Shown in pieces: positions 55,125 through 62,506 of a DNA stretch of 64,000 bases. Under the pieces are notes generated by a model that was given only the letters and a program-made list of their open reading frames with translations, had not been told where the DNA came from and did not search any database. Source of the DNA: Oerskovia turbata (GTDB lineage: Bacteria > Actinomycetota > Actinomycetes > Actinomycetales > Cellulomonadaceae). Position 1 is the stretch's first letter. The number at the start of each line of letters is the position of its first letter. The stretch lies in assembly GCF_000718325.1 (NCBI RefSeq), contig NZ_JOFV01000007.1, positions 123,830 to 187,829 of the forward strand, read 5' to 3'. A program made the position numbers and the translations under genes.

Positions 55125-56099
55125 ATGGACGTCATCGACGCTCGCCTCGAGCGAATCATCACAGCGGCGACGCATGCCCCCAGCGTGCACAACACCCAGC
55201 CGTGGCGGGTCCGGCTCACGGGCAACCGGATGCTCGTCCACGCCGACCCGTCGAGGCAGCTACGGCACTCCGACCCCGCAGGACGCGAGATGCTCATCAG
55301 CTGCGGTGCGTTCCTCTTCAACGTCCGCACCGCCGCACGGCGAGAGTCGTTGACGGCCCAGACCACGATCTGGCCGAACCCGGACGACGAGCTGCTCGTC
55401 GCCTCGATCGAGTTCGCCCCCGCCCTGGGACCCGACATGGACGAGCTGGAGCTGTCGGTCGCGATCGATCGGCGGGCCACCTCCCGCACTCCGTTCGACG
55501 ACCAGCCGCTGGACTCCGACGTGCTCCAGGAGATCCAGGCGGCCGCCCGGAACGAAGGCGCCGACGTTCGCCTGATCCACCCCTCGGACCCGACGCGGTC
55601 GCAGGTGCTCGCGCTCGTGCGCCGGGCCGAGTTGCTCGCCGGGGAGGACGCCGTCGCACGCGGCGAGGAGGCGGCCTGGACCGCGACGACGCCGGCTCGG
55701 CACGACGGCATCCCTCAGGACCTCCTCGGCCCGTCCTCCACGGACGAGGAGGCACCGGTGCGGCGCTTCCTCTCGAGCGACGGTGCCGCCGAGTTCGAGC
55801 ACCGCTCGACCTTGGCCGTCCTCTCCACGCCGAGCGACTCCCGCCAGGACTGGATCGCCGCCGGGGAAGCGCTGGAGCACCTCCTGCTGGTGGCGACCAC
55901 CTACTTCGTGCACGCCTCGTTCGCCACGACGGTCCTGGAGAACCCCACCACCCGGCACGACCTGCGCCGCGTCCTGTCGCTGGGCGGGTGGCCGCAGATG
56001 CTCATGCGCCTGGGATACAGCGCGACCCACCCGCACACCCCGCGGCGCACGCTCGAGGAGATCGTCACACCCGGTGAGCCGGGGACCCTCGAGGACTGA
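55125..56099 (+). CDS. Acg-type nitroreductase family protein (Rv2032/Rv3131-like)
   Basis: The 324-residue protein opens with a nitroreductase-like FMN segment, ITAATHAPSVHNTQPWRVR, and has IDRRATSRTPFDDQPL and GEALEHLLLVATT further on, as in Acg proteins. These bind or sequester flavin and are strongly induced by hypoxia in mycobacteria; enzymatic activity is often absent. The ATG at 55125 follows GGAAG. It lies between two universal stress protein genes. Confidence 0.88.
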   Translation: MDVIDARLERIITAATHAPSVHNTQPWRVRLTGNRMLVHADPSRQLRHSDPAGREMLISCGAFLFNVRTAARRESLTAQTTIWPNPDDELLVASIEFAPALGPDMDELELSVAIDRRATSRTPFDDQPLDSDVLQEIQAAARNEGADVRLIHPSDPTRSQVLALVRRAELLAGEDAVARGEEAAWTATTPARHDGIPQDLLGPSSTDEEAPVRRFLSSDGAAEFEHRSTLAVLSTPSDSRQDWIAAGEALEHLLLVATTYFVHASFATTVLENPTTRHDLRRVLSLGGWPQMLMRLGYSATHPHTPRRTLEEIVTPGEPGTLED

Positions 56100-56271
56100 C
56101 ACGAGCCCTGGGGCTGCGGACCGGAGCGCCGCAGGTCGGGTCAGGTCGGGGCGCCTCAGGCTCAGGGCCGAACGGCACGGGACTCAGGGGGCCTCCCGGC
56201 CCTGCCTCGGCCGCGGTCCGTGGACGAGGGTGGGGGGTGGAAGCCCGCATCCCTGCGCCACGGAGGTCATC

Positions 56272-57243
56272 ATGCGCACCCGACTCGACCGACCGATCGT
56301 CGTCGGTCTCGATGGATCCACCGACTCTGCACGGGCGCTGCGCTACGGCGTCCAGGAGGCGCGACGCGCCGGGTGCGGGCTCTGGCTCGTCAACGTGATC
56401 CACGAGATCGTCCCTGTCGCCCCGATGTGGCCGCTGCTCACGAGCGACACGCTCGTCGACGTCGGGCACGAGCTGCTCGCCGACGCCCGGCTCGTGGTGG
56501 AGGAGCTCTCCCACTCAACGGTGCCTGTCGAGGTGGAGACCGCGCTCGGTCCAGCGGTGCAGATCCTGGCGACCGCGAGCGAGAGAGCCCGCATGGTCGT
56601 GCTCGGCCACAGGTCGGCAGGGTTCGTCGAGCGTCTGTTCACCGGCAGCACCACGTTCGGCGTCATCGCCCGCTCCGCGTGCCCGGTCGTCAGCGTCCCC
56701 CACGACTGGGACGAGAACCGTGCGGAGCAGCGGGTCGTGGCCGCGGTAGACGGCTCGTCGGTCTCCTCGACGGTCCTGGCGTACGCCTTCGCTGCCGCCT
56801 CCGAACGTTCTGCCCGACTCGAGGTCGTGCACTGCTGGCGCCTCGACCCGTTCTACAGCTACCTGGTCGACGAGTGGTCGGTCGAGCAGGAGTGGGACGC
56901 CCAGACCCACGGAACGATCCGGGGGTTCATCGACGAGTGGTCCGGACGCTACCCGACCGTGCCCGTCGAGACCCGACTGGAGTACGCCCCCGTCGCCGAC
57001 ACCCTCGTCCGCTGCTCCAAGGACGCGGACCTGCTCGTCATGGGCCGGCACGGCCACGGCGGGCTCGGGCTGCGGATGGCCATGGGGGCGCCCGGCAGCG
57101 TCACCCGCGCAGTGCTGCAGCACGCTCGCTGCCCGCTCGCGGTCATCCCCGTGGGCGGCCCTGCCGAGCCTGACGACGACCTCGTCGCGGCCACCTCCCA
57201 CGCCGGGGGTGCGGCAGAGGTCGACGCCCCCGAGAGCCGATGA
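56272..57243 (+). CDS. Universal stress protein with tandem UspA domains, second gene
   Basis: The 323-residue protein has two UspA domains, opening with IVVGLDGSTDSARALRYGVQ and RVVAAVDGSSVSSTVLAYAF. The ATP loop is degenerate in the first domain (GHRSAGFVERLFTGSTT) and better kept in the second (GRHGHGGLGLRMAMGA). The ATG at 56272 has CGGAGG upstream. The gene precedes doxX by 47 bp and is likely co-transcribed with it. Confidence 0.92.
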   Translation: MRTRLDRPIVVGLDGSTDSARALRYGVQEARRAGCGLWLVNVIHEIVPVAPMWPLLTSDTLVDVGHELLADARLVVEELSHSTVPVEVETALGPAVQILATASERARMVVLGHRSAGFVERLFTGSTTFGVIARSACPVVSVPHDWDENRAEQRVVAAVDGSSVSSTVLAYAFAAASERSARLEVVHCWRLDPFYSYLVDEWSVEQEWDAQTHGTIRGFIDEWSGRYPTVPVETRLEYAPVADTLVRCSKDADLLVMGRHGHGGLGLRMAMGAPGSVTRAVLQHARCPLAVIPVGGPAEPDDDLVAATSHAGGAAEVDAPESR

Positions 57244-57290
57244 CCCGTCAGCCGTCCCGGACGGACGGCACGTCCCACAGGAGGCACACC

Positions 57291-57890
57291 ATGAGCACGA
57301 CCCACGAACCGCACCCCACCGACCGGTCGGGGACGGCTTCGGCACACTCCCTGCCCGACCCGGACTTCGTCCACCCCGAGCTCGTCCGACCTGAGACACG
57401 TGCCCAGCGCACGCTGCGCTACGTCGGCGCCGTGATCCGGCTCAGCCTGGGCTGGGTGTTCCTGTGGGCGTTCCTCGACAAGACGTTCGGGCTCGGCTAC
57501 GCGACACCGGCGGAAGGTGCGTGGATCAACGGTGGCCACCCCACGTCCGGGTTCCTCGAAGGGGCCACCACCGGGCCGTTCGCCGACTTCTACCAGGGCC
57601 TCGCGGGCCAGGCCTGGGTCGACTGGGTCTTCATGATCGGTCTCCTCGGGGTCGGCCTGGCACTGATCCTCGGCATCGGGATGCGCGTCGCAGCGGTTGC
57701 CGGAGCGCTCATGCTCGTCCTGATGTGGACCGCGGTCCTGCCACCGGCGAACAACCCCTTCATGGACGACCACCTCGTCTACGCGCTGGTCCTGGTCGCG
57801 CTCGCCCTCGGCAACACGGGCACGACCCTCGGGCTGGGGACCTGGTGGCAGCAGACCCGCCTCGTCCGACGCTGGCCCTGGCTCACCTGA
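57291..57890 (+). CDS. DoxX family membrane protein
   Basis: The 199-residue protein has about 45 hydrophilic residues, then four helices with RLSLGWVFLWAFLDKTFGLG at the start of the DoxX domain and ANNPFMDDHLVYALVLVALA near the end. DoxX-type proteins are linked to respiratory or thiol redox chemistry in the membrane. The ATG at 57291 follows AGGAGG. A stem-loop follows. Confidence 0.88.
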   Translation: MSTTHEPHPTDRSGTASAHSLPDPDFVHPELVRPETRAQRTLRYVGAVIRLSLGWVFLWAFLDKTFGLGYATPAEGAWINGGHPTSGFLEGATTGPFADFYQGLAGQAWVDWVFMIGLLGVGLALILGIGMRVAAVAGALMLVLMWTAVLPPANNPFMDDHLVYALVLVALALGNTGTTLGLGTWWQQTRLVRRWPWLT

Positions 57891-57941
57891 CCCACCAAGG
57901 TCTCGCCGCACCGCACGAAGGCTCCGGCGCGACGACAGCGA

Positions 57942-57975
57942 AGGCCCCGGGCGCCGAACGCAGACCCCGGGGCCT
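57942..57975 (+). terminator. Stem-loop after doxX
   Basis: Perfect 10-bp arms AGGCCCCGGG and CCCGGGGCCT enclose a 14-nt loop, 52 bp past the doxX stop and 28 bp before the kinase start. Confidence 0.6.
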
Positions 57976-58002
57976 GACGCCCGCCCAGACCAGGAGGCCA
58001 CC

Positions 58003-59622
58003 GTGGATCCGGCATACGCTCATGACGTGGACAAGACCTCCGCCGAGGTGCAGGACGCGATCCTGCGAGCCGTCAGCGGCTTCTCCTCCGACTTCGACCT
58101 GCGTGACCTGCTCGTGGGCGTGGTGCGCGCCGCGTGCACCCTCTCCGGTGCCCGGTACGGTGCGCTGGGTGTCATCGGGCACTCCCGCCGACAGCTCGTC
58201 GAGTTCGTCGCCGAGGGCATGAGCCCCGCCGACCGTGAGCGGATCGGTCACCTGCCCACCGGGCACGGCCTCCTCGGTCACCTGATCGACCACCCCGAGC
58301 CACTCCGCACCGAGGATCTGACCGGTCATCCGGCATCGACCGGCTTCCCCCCGGGACATCCCCCCATGAAGACCTTCCTGGGCGTCCCCGTCCGCGTGCG
58401 CGGTCGCGTGTTCGGCAACCTGTACCTCACCGAGAAGGCGACCGGTCCCACCTTCACGTCCGAGGACGAGAAGGCGATCGTCGCCATGGCCGCGCTGGCC
58501 GGGCTCGCCATCGAGCACGCGAACCTCCTGGTCATGGCCGAACGCCGAGCACGCTGGCTCGAAGCAGCGGCCACCATGCCCTCGGACGTCCTTCGCGCCG
58601 CGACATCTCGCGCGGCGCTCCACGCAGTCCTTCATGGTGCTCTGATCGCGTCGCAGGGCACGACGTGCCTTGCCATCGCCCCGGACGAGACCGGGCGGTT
58701 CACGGTCCGGGCCACCGTCGGCGACCTCCGCGACAGCCCCGACGACCTTCTGGCGACCCTTCACCCGGCGCTCATGCTCTCGATGGCGACCAGCACGACC
58801 CGCTGGGCCGACCTCGAGACCGGCGGAGCGGTCATGACCCGGCTCGCGCTCGACCCGCTGACCCGTGGTGCGATGGTCGTCGTCCTCCCGGCCGGACGGC
58901 TCACGGCGAACGTCACCGAGGACTCGGACCTCCTGGAGAACTACGCCTCCCAGGCCTCGCTCGCCCTCGAGCGCCACCACACCCGAGCAGTCCACGAGCA
59001 GCTCGCCGTGCTCGCAGAACGCGACCGCATCGCCCGCGACCTGCACGACGTCGTGATCCAACGCCTGTTCGCCCTCGGTCTCCAGCTCAAGGCGCTCAGC
59101 ACGAGCGTCGATCCGGGCGCCCGCGAGCGCCTGCGCGTGGTGATCGACGACCTCGATGCCACGATCGGGGAGATCCGACGCTCGATCGCGGACCTGCGCC
59201 CCGCGCGCCAGCAGCACTCCCTGCGCTCGAAGACCAGGGCCCTGGTCGCCGAGTACTCCCATGTCCTCGGCTACACCCCGTCGGTGACCGTCACCGGCCC
59301 CTTGGACACCCTCGTCGACCCTGCCCTGCACCACCACGTCCTCGCCGTCCTGCGGGAAGGGCTGTCGAACAGCGCCCGCCACGCCGCGGCAGACAGGGTG
59401 TGGCTGGACCTCGACGTGACCACGACCCGGCTCACGTGCACCGTCACCGACGACGGCACCGGGATCGACCGGTTCGACATCCGCAGCGGGCTGCGCAATC
59501 TCGCTGATCGTGCCGCCGAGCTCGGCGGGACGCTCGACGTCGCAGACCATGCACCGCACGGCTGCCGTCTCACGTGGCAGATCCCCCTGCCCACCGGTTC
59601 CGTCCAGGGTGAGGACGCCTAG
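58003..59622 (+). CDS. GAF-domain sensor histidine kinase, DosS/DosT (DevS)-like
   Basis: The 539-residue soluble kinase has two GAF domains (about 30-175 and 195-325), a HisKA_3 box with ERDRIARDLHDVVIQRLFAL (His348), and an HATPase domain (LREGLSNSARHA, DDGTGID, GLRNLADRA). The first GAF domain contains HPPMKTFLGVPVRVRG; His119 matches the HPPM histidine that binds haem in mycobacterial DosS, so O2, NO or CO sensing is likely. GTG 58003 is the start (GTG 58027 also possible). The stop overlaps the regulator gene tail to tail. Confidence 0.93.
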   Translation: MDPAYAHDVDKTSAEVQDAILRAVSGFSSDFDLRDLLVGVVRAACTLSGARYGALGVIGHSRRQLVEFVAEGMSPADRERIGHLPTGHGLLGHLIDHPEPLRTEDLTGHPASTGFPPGHPPMKTFLGVPVRVRGRVFGNLYLTEKATGPTFTSEDEKAIVAMAALAGLAIEHANLLVMAERRARWLEAAATMPSDVLRAATSRAALHAVLHGALIASQGTTCLAIAPDETGRFTVRATVGDLRDSPDDLLATLHPALMLSMATSTTRWADLETGGAVMTRLALDPLTRGAMVVVLPAGRLTANVTEDSDLLENYASQASLALERHHTRAVHEQLAVLAERDRIARDLHDVVIQRLFALGLQLKALSTSVDPGARERLRVVIDDLDATIGEIRRSIADLRPARQQHSLRSKTRALVAEYSHVLGYTPSVTVTGPLDTLVDPALHHHVLAVLREGLSNSARHAAADRVWLDLDVTTTRLTCTVTDDGTGIDRFDIRSGLRNLADRAAELGGTLDVADHAPHGCRLTWQIPLPTGSVQGEDA

Positions 59623-60254
59623 CCCTGGAGCTTCGTCGCCAGCACCGCCGCCTGGGTCCGCGACTCCAGACCCAGCTTCATCAGGATGCTCGACACGTAG
59701 TTCTTGACGGTCTTCTCAGACAGCACCATCTGTGACGCGATCTGCCGGTTCGTCAGCCCCTCGGCGATCAGGGTCAGGACGTTGTGCTCCTGCTCGCTCA
59801 ACGACGCGAGGGCGGGCTCCTCGCTCGGTCCGGACCGCACCCGCTCCAGCACCCGGGCGGTCAGCGCCGGGTCGATCAACGACTGCCCGTCGGCCACGCG
59901 TCGCACCGCCTCCACCACGTCGGACCCTGCGATGACCTTCAACAGGTACCCGCACGCGCCGGCCATGATCGCCGCGAACAGGGCCTCGTCGTCGTCGTAC
60001 GACGTCAGGATCAGCGAACGTACCTCGGGTGCCGAGGAGTGCAGCTCCCGACACACCTCGATCCCTGACCCGTCCGGGAGCCTGACGTCGAGCACCGCGA
60101 CGTCGGGGGCGAGGCTCGGAAGCACACGTGTCGCCTCACGCGCAGAGCCCGACTCGCCCACGACCACGACCTGACCGTCCGCCTCGAGCACGCCCTTGAG
60201 CCCGCGCCGCACGATCTCGTGGTCGTCCAGCAGGTAGACCCGGATCGGCTCCAT
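59619..60254 (-). CDS. NarL/FixJ response regulator, DosR (DevR)-like
   Basis: The 211-residue regulator has a receiver domain with acidic pocket Asp10-Asp11, phospho-acceptor Asp56 in VAVLDVRLPDG, and Lys106 in GYLLK, then a LuxR-type helix-turn-helix (EGLTNRQIASQMVLSEKTVK, NYVSSILMKLGLESRTQAAV). The stretches RLPDGSGIEVCREL and TQAAVLATKLQ closely resemble mycobacterial DosR. It should be phosphorylated by the kinase encoded convergently, and it may control the surrounding stress genes. Confidence 0.94.
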   Translation of the reverse strand: MEPIRVYLLDDHEIVRRGLKGVLEADGQVVVVGESGSAREATRVLPSLAPDVAVLDVRLPDGSGIEVCRELHSSAPEVRSLILTSYDDDEALFAAIMAGACGYLLKVIAGSDVVEAVRRVADGQSLIDPALTARVLERVRSGPSEEPALASLSEQEHNVLTLIAEGLTNRQIASQMVLSEKTVKNYVSSILMKLGLESRTQAAVLATKLQG

Positions 60255-60323
60255 CCTCCCGTTCTACTCCTCTTCCTCCCACGGCACCATCGCGCACCCC
60301 GCACGTCCGCGCTCCCCCGCTCG

Positions 60324-60351
60324 CGAGAGCCGAGAGCCGAGAGCCGAGAGC
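60324..60351. repeat. Heptad repeat CGAGAGC, four copies
   Basis: Four perfect, contiguous copies lie in the 182-bp divergent region between the response regulator and the flavodoxin gene, 70 bp upstream of the regulator start. A length change would shift promoter spacing by 7 bp. Confidence 0.7.
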
Positions 60352-60378
60352 CGAACAGCCCTACCGGGTCGCGCCGAA

Positions 60379-60405
60379 CGGACCTGGTGCGAGGTGGCAG
60401 GTCCG
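60379..60405. promoter_or_regulatory. Inverted repeat upstream of the flavodoxin gene
   Basis: CGGACCTG and CAGGTCCG form perfect 8-bp arms around an 11-bp spacer, ending 31 bp before the flavodoxin start. It is a candidate operator for the DosR-like regulator or another dimeric protein. Confidence 0.45.
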
Positions 60406-60436
60406 ACGATGCTGGAGACGACCCCAGGAGGACTCC

Positions 60437-60967
60437 ATGGAAGCCGTCGTCATCTACGAGTCGATCTTCGGCAACACCGCGGCGATCGCGCACGCCATCG
60501 CGGTCGGCCTCGCGCAGAGCCTGACCGTGCGCACCGTGCAGCTCCCCTCGGACTCTCCGGCGCGTGACCTGGGTGCAGCCGATCTCGTGGTGCTCGGTGG
60601 CCCCACCCACGCTTTCGGCATGTCGCGACGCACCACCCGTGAAGAGGCGGCCCACCGGCAGGGCGAAGGCCACCCCGTCGAGGCGAGCGGCCTCCGCGAG
60701 TGGCTCGAAGCCCTGCCCGACGAGGCCGACGGTCGGAGCGCCTGCGTCTTCGACACCCGCGCCAAGTCCTTCCGCTACCTTCCTGGGAGCGCCGCCGGGT
60801 CGGCCTCACGCCTCGCGAAGCAGAAGGGACTGCGGCTCGTCGACCGGCCTCGCTCCTTCTACGTCACCGACATGGAGGGCCCGCTCGCCCCCGGGGAGCT
60901 CGACCGCGCCACGCGGTGGGGCGCCCACCTGGGCCGGCTGGTGCCCCTCTCCCCGCAGCGTGACTGA
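60437..60967 (+). CDS. Flavodoxin family protein
   Basis: The 176-residue protein has the FMN phosphate loop IYESIFGNTAAIA at the N-terminus and LVVLGGPTHAFGM at the second FMN loop, and a long central insertion. It is probably an electron carrier or NAD(P)H:quinone-like flavoprotein. The ATG at 60437 has AGGAGG upstream. Its promoter region is shared with the DosR-like regulator. Confidence 0.88.
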   Translation: MEAVVIYESIFGNTAAIAHAIAVGLAQSLTVRTVQLPSDSPARDLGAADLVVLGGPTHAFGMSRRTTREEAAHRQGEGHPVEASGLREWLEALPDEADGRSACVFDTRAKSFRYLPGSAAGSASRLAKQKGLRLVDRPRSFYVTDMEGPLAPGELDRATRWGAHLGRLVPLSPQRD

Positions 60968-61042
60968 CGCTGTCGGCTCCCGCACCGGGTGTCCGACCCC
61001 GCCCCGTCCAACGAGACCATCCCCCGACGAGAGGACCGGCAC

Positions 61043-61249
61043 GTGCCTATCGAGGTCTACCACCAGGACGACGAGTGGCACGTACGACGCCAAGGCACGG
61101 CCGAGGTGCTGTCGAACCACCCGACGAAGGAGGCTGCCGTCTCCGCAGGGCGCGCGGCCGCAGAGCACGAGGGCACCGAGTTCGTGATCAACGACCTCAA
61201 AGGGCGGGCTGACCCGTCGGGCCCGAACCCACCGCACCCTCTGAGGTGA
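61043..61249 (+). CDS. DUF2188 domain small protein
   Basis: The 68-residue protein reads VPIEVYHQDDEWHVRRQGTA and then SNHPTKEAAVSAGRAAAEHE, the typical DUF2188 pattern of a W-x-V strand, a basic segment, a long helix and a final strand (EFVINDLKGR). The function is unknown; it is common near stress genes. The GTG at 61043 has GAGAGGA 7 nt upstream; the frame is open to 60989 without a better start. Confidence 0.75.
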   Translation: MPIEVYHQDDEWHVRRQGTAEVLSNHPTKEAAVSAGRAAAEHEGTEFVINDLKGRADPSGPNPPHPLR

Positions 61250-61338
61250 TCGAGCGTGGGGACGGGCCCGCGGGTGGCCGGGGGCAGGAAGCGGCACCGG
61301 CAGCGGCACCGGCGCGGCACCGATGGGGGCAGGTACGA

Positions 61339-61379
61339 CTCAGGGGCCGTTCCCCGACGTGCGGGAAACGGCCCCTGAG
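61339..61379. terminator. Stem-loop between the DUF2188 gene and tRNA-Val
   Basis: Perfect 13-bp arms CTCAGGGGCCGTT and AACGGCCCCTGAG extend inward by 3 more pairs after one mismatch. It lies 11 bp past the 3' end of the tRNA and can terminate both convergent transcripts. Confidence 0.75.
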
Positions 61380-61390
61380 CTCGACGAACA

Positions 61391-61465
61391 TGGTGGGCGA
61401 TACTGGGTTCGAACCAGTGACCTCTTCGGTGTGAACGAAGCGCGCTACCACTGCGCCAATCGCCC
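61391..61465 (-). tRNA. tRNA-Val (CAC)
   Basis: Read on the minus strand, the gene starts GGGCGATTGGCGCAGTGG at 61465 and folds into a full cloverleaf: 7-bp acceptor GGGCGAT/ATCGCCC, anticodon stem CTTCG/CGAAG with loop TTCACAC, hence anticodon CAC, and T-loop GGTTCGAACC. Discriminator A and the CCA end (61391-61393) are encoded. Confidence 0.96.
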
Positions 61466-61506
61466 GCTGCGACTGAACCTCTCGGTCCGGCCGTGCGTCC
61501 TGGAAG

Positions 61507-61512
61507 ATATTA
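61507..61512 (-). promoter_or_regulatory. Candidate -10 element for tRNA-Val
   Basis: TAATAT on the minus strand lies about 41 bp upstream of the tRNA 5' end. The -35 region is unclear; TTCGCG at a 19-bp spacing is the best candidate. Confidence 0.4.
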
Positions 61513-61635
61513 GCCGTACTTTGACCCAGATCGCGAACTGGCCTGCGGACCCGCCTGGCGACCCGTCGCGAAGGGACTCCTCCAGCGTAGCGCCGCGCGC
61601 TCCCCAGTCGCGCGATCCCGGGCCTCGTTCGCCCC

Positions 61636-62502
61636 TCAGGGGTCGATGCGCTCCCGTCGCCGCCGGTCGAACAGCTCGCGCGCAGCGATCGACAGCTCAC
61701 CCGCGCGGACGGGGACGCCGTCGAGCGAGACCACGGGCTGGATGTTGCGCACGCTCCCCGCGAGGGCGAGGTGCGCGTCCGAGGAGGCTCCGCCGTCGGG
61801 CCCTGGGGCGACGCGGTCGAGGACGGAGAACGGCAGGTCTGCTTCGCGGACCGGCAGCCCGTCCTCCGCGGCCCACTCCAGGAGGAGCTCGCGCGTGATG
61901 CCCGCGAGGCAGCCCGACGACAGCGGGGGTGTCAGGAGCTCGTCGCCGACCTCGACGAACACGTTGGCGCCGGTGCCCTCGCACAGGTCCCCGACGGTGT
62001 TGGCGAGGATCGCCTCGTCGCCCCCGCGCGCGGTGGCGTCGGCGAGGGCCACGACGTTCTCGGCGTACGAGGTCGTCTTGAGCCCGGCCACGGCCGAGCG
62101 CTCGTTGCGCACCCAGGGCGAGCGCACGGCCCGCGACGTCGGTCCGGGCGACGCGGGGCCCGCGGCGATCACGATCGTCTCCTCGCCGCCGTCGCGCCCT
62201 GACCCCATGGGCCCGAAGCCCCCCGTGACCGTGATGCGCAAGCGCCCCGCGCTCCCCCCGGCCGCAGCGAGCACCTGCGCGACGCCGTCGCGGACGCGCG
62301 CCTCGTCGGGCGCGGGCAGGCCCATGCCGGCCGCGGACCGTCCCAGGCGCCGCAGGTGACGCGTCAGCGCGAACGCCTGGCCGCCGTACACCGCGCACGT
62401 CTCGAAGATCCCGTCCCCCACGGTCACGCCGTGGTCGAGCGCGCTCAGTGCGCGCTCCCGCGGCTCGACGAAGGACCCATCCACCCACACGACGATCGAC
62501 AT
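61636..62502 (-). CDS. pabC: Aminodeoxychorismate lyase (class IV aminotransferase fold)
   Basis: The 288-residue protein opens MSIVVWVDGSFVEPRE and has LDHGVTVGDGIFETCAVYGG, the PLP lysine in VAGLKTTSYAENVV, and EGTGANVFVEVGDELLTPPL with GCLAGITRELLLEWA, the class IV aminotransferase blocks. It lies 4 bp after pabB, so 4-aminobenzoate formation for folate is the likely role; a branched-chain or D-amino acid aminotransferase is less likely. The ATG is at 62502. Confidence 0.88.
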   Translation of the reverse strand: MSIVVWVDGSFVEPRERALSALDHGVTVGDGIFETCAVYGGQAFALTRHLRRLGRSAAGMGLPAPDEARVRDGVAQVLAAAGGSAGRLRITVTGGFGPMGSGRDGGEETIVIAAGPASPGPTSRAVRSPWVRNERSAVAGLKTTSYAENVVALADATARGGDEAILANTVGDLCEGTGANVFVEVGDELLTPPLSSGCLAGITRELLLEWAAEDGLPVREADLPFSVLDRVAPGPDGGASSDAHLALAGSVRNIQPVVSLDGVPVRAGELSIAARELFDRRRRERIDP

Positions 62503-62506
62503 GACC

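Noticed and set aside
61791..61810. Further copy of the CCGCCGTCGGGC palindrome arm
   Set aside because: It lies inside the pabC coding sequence (PDGG codons) without a matching second arm, as does a similar stretch in the GNAT gene near 4385.
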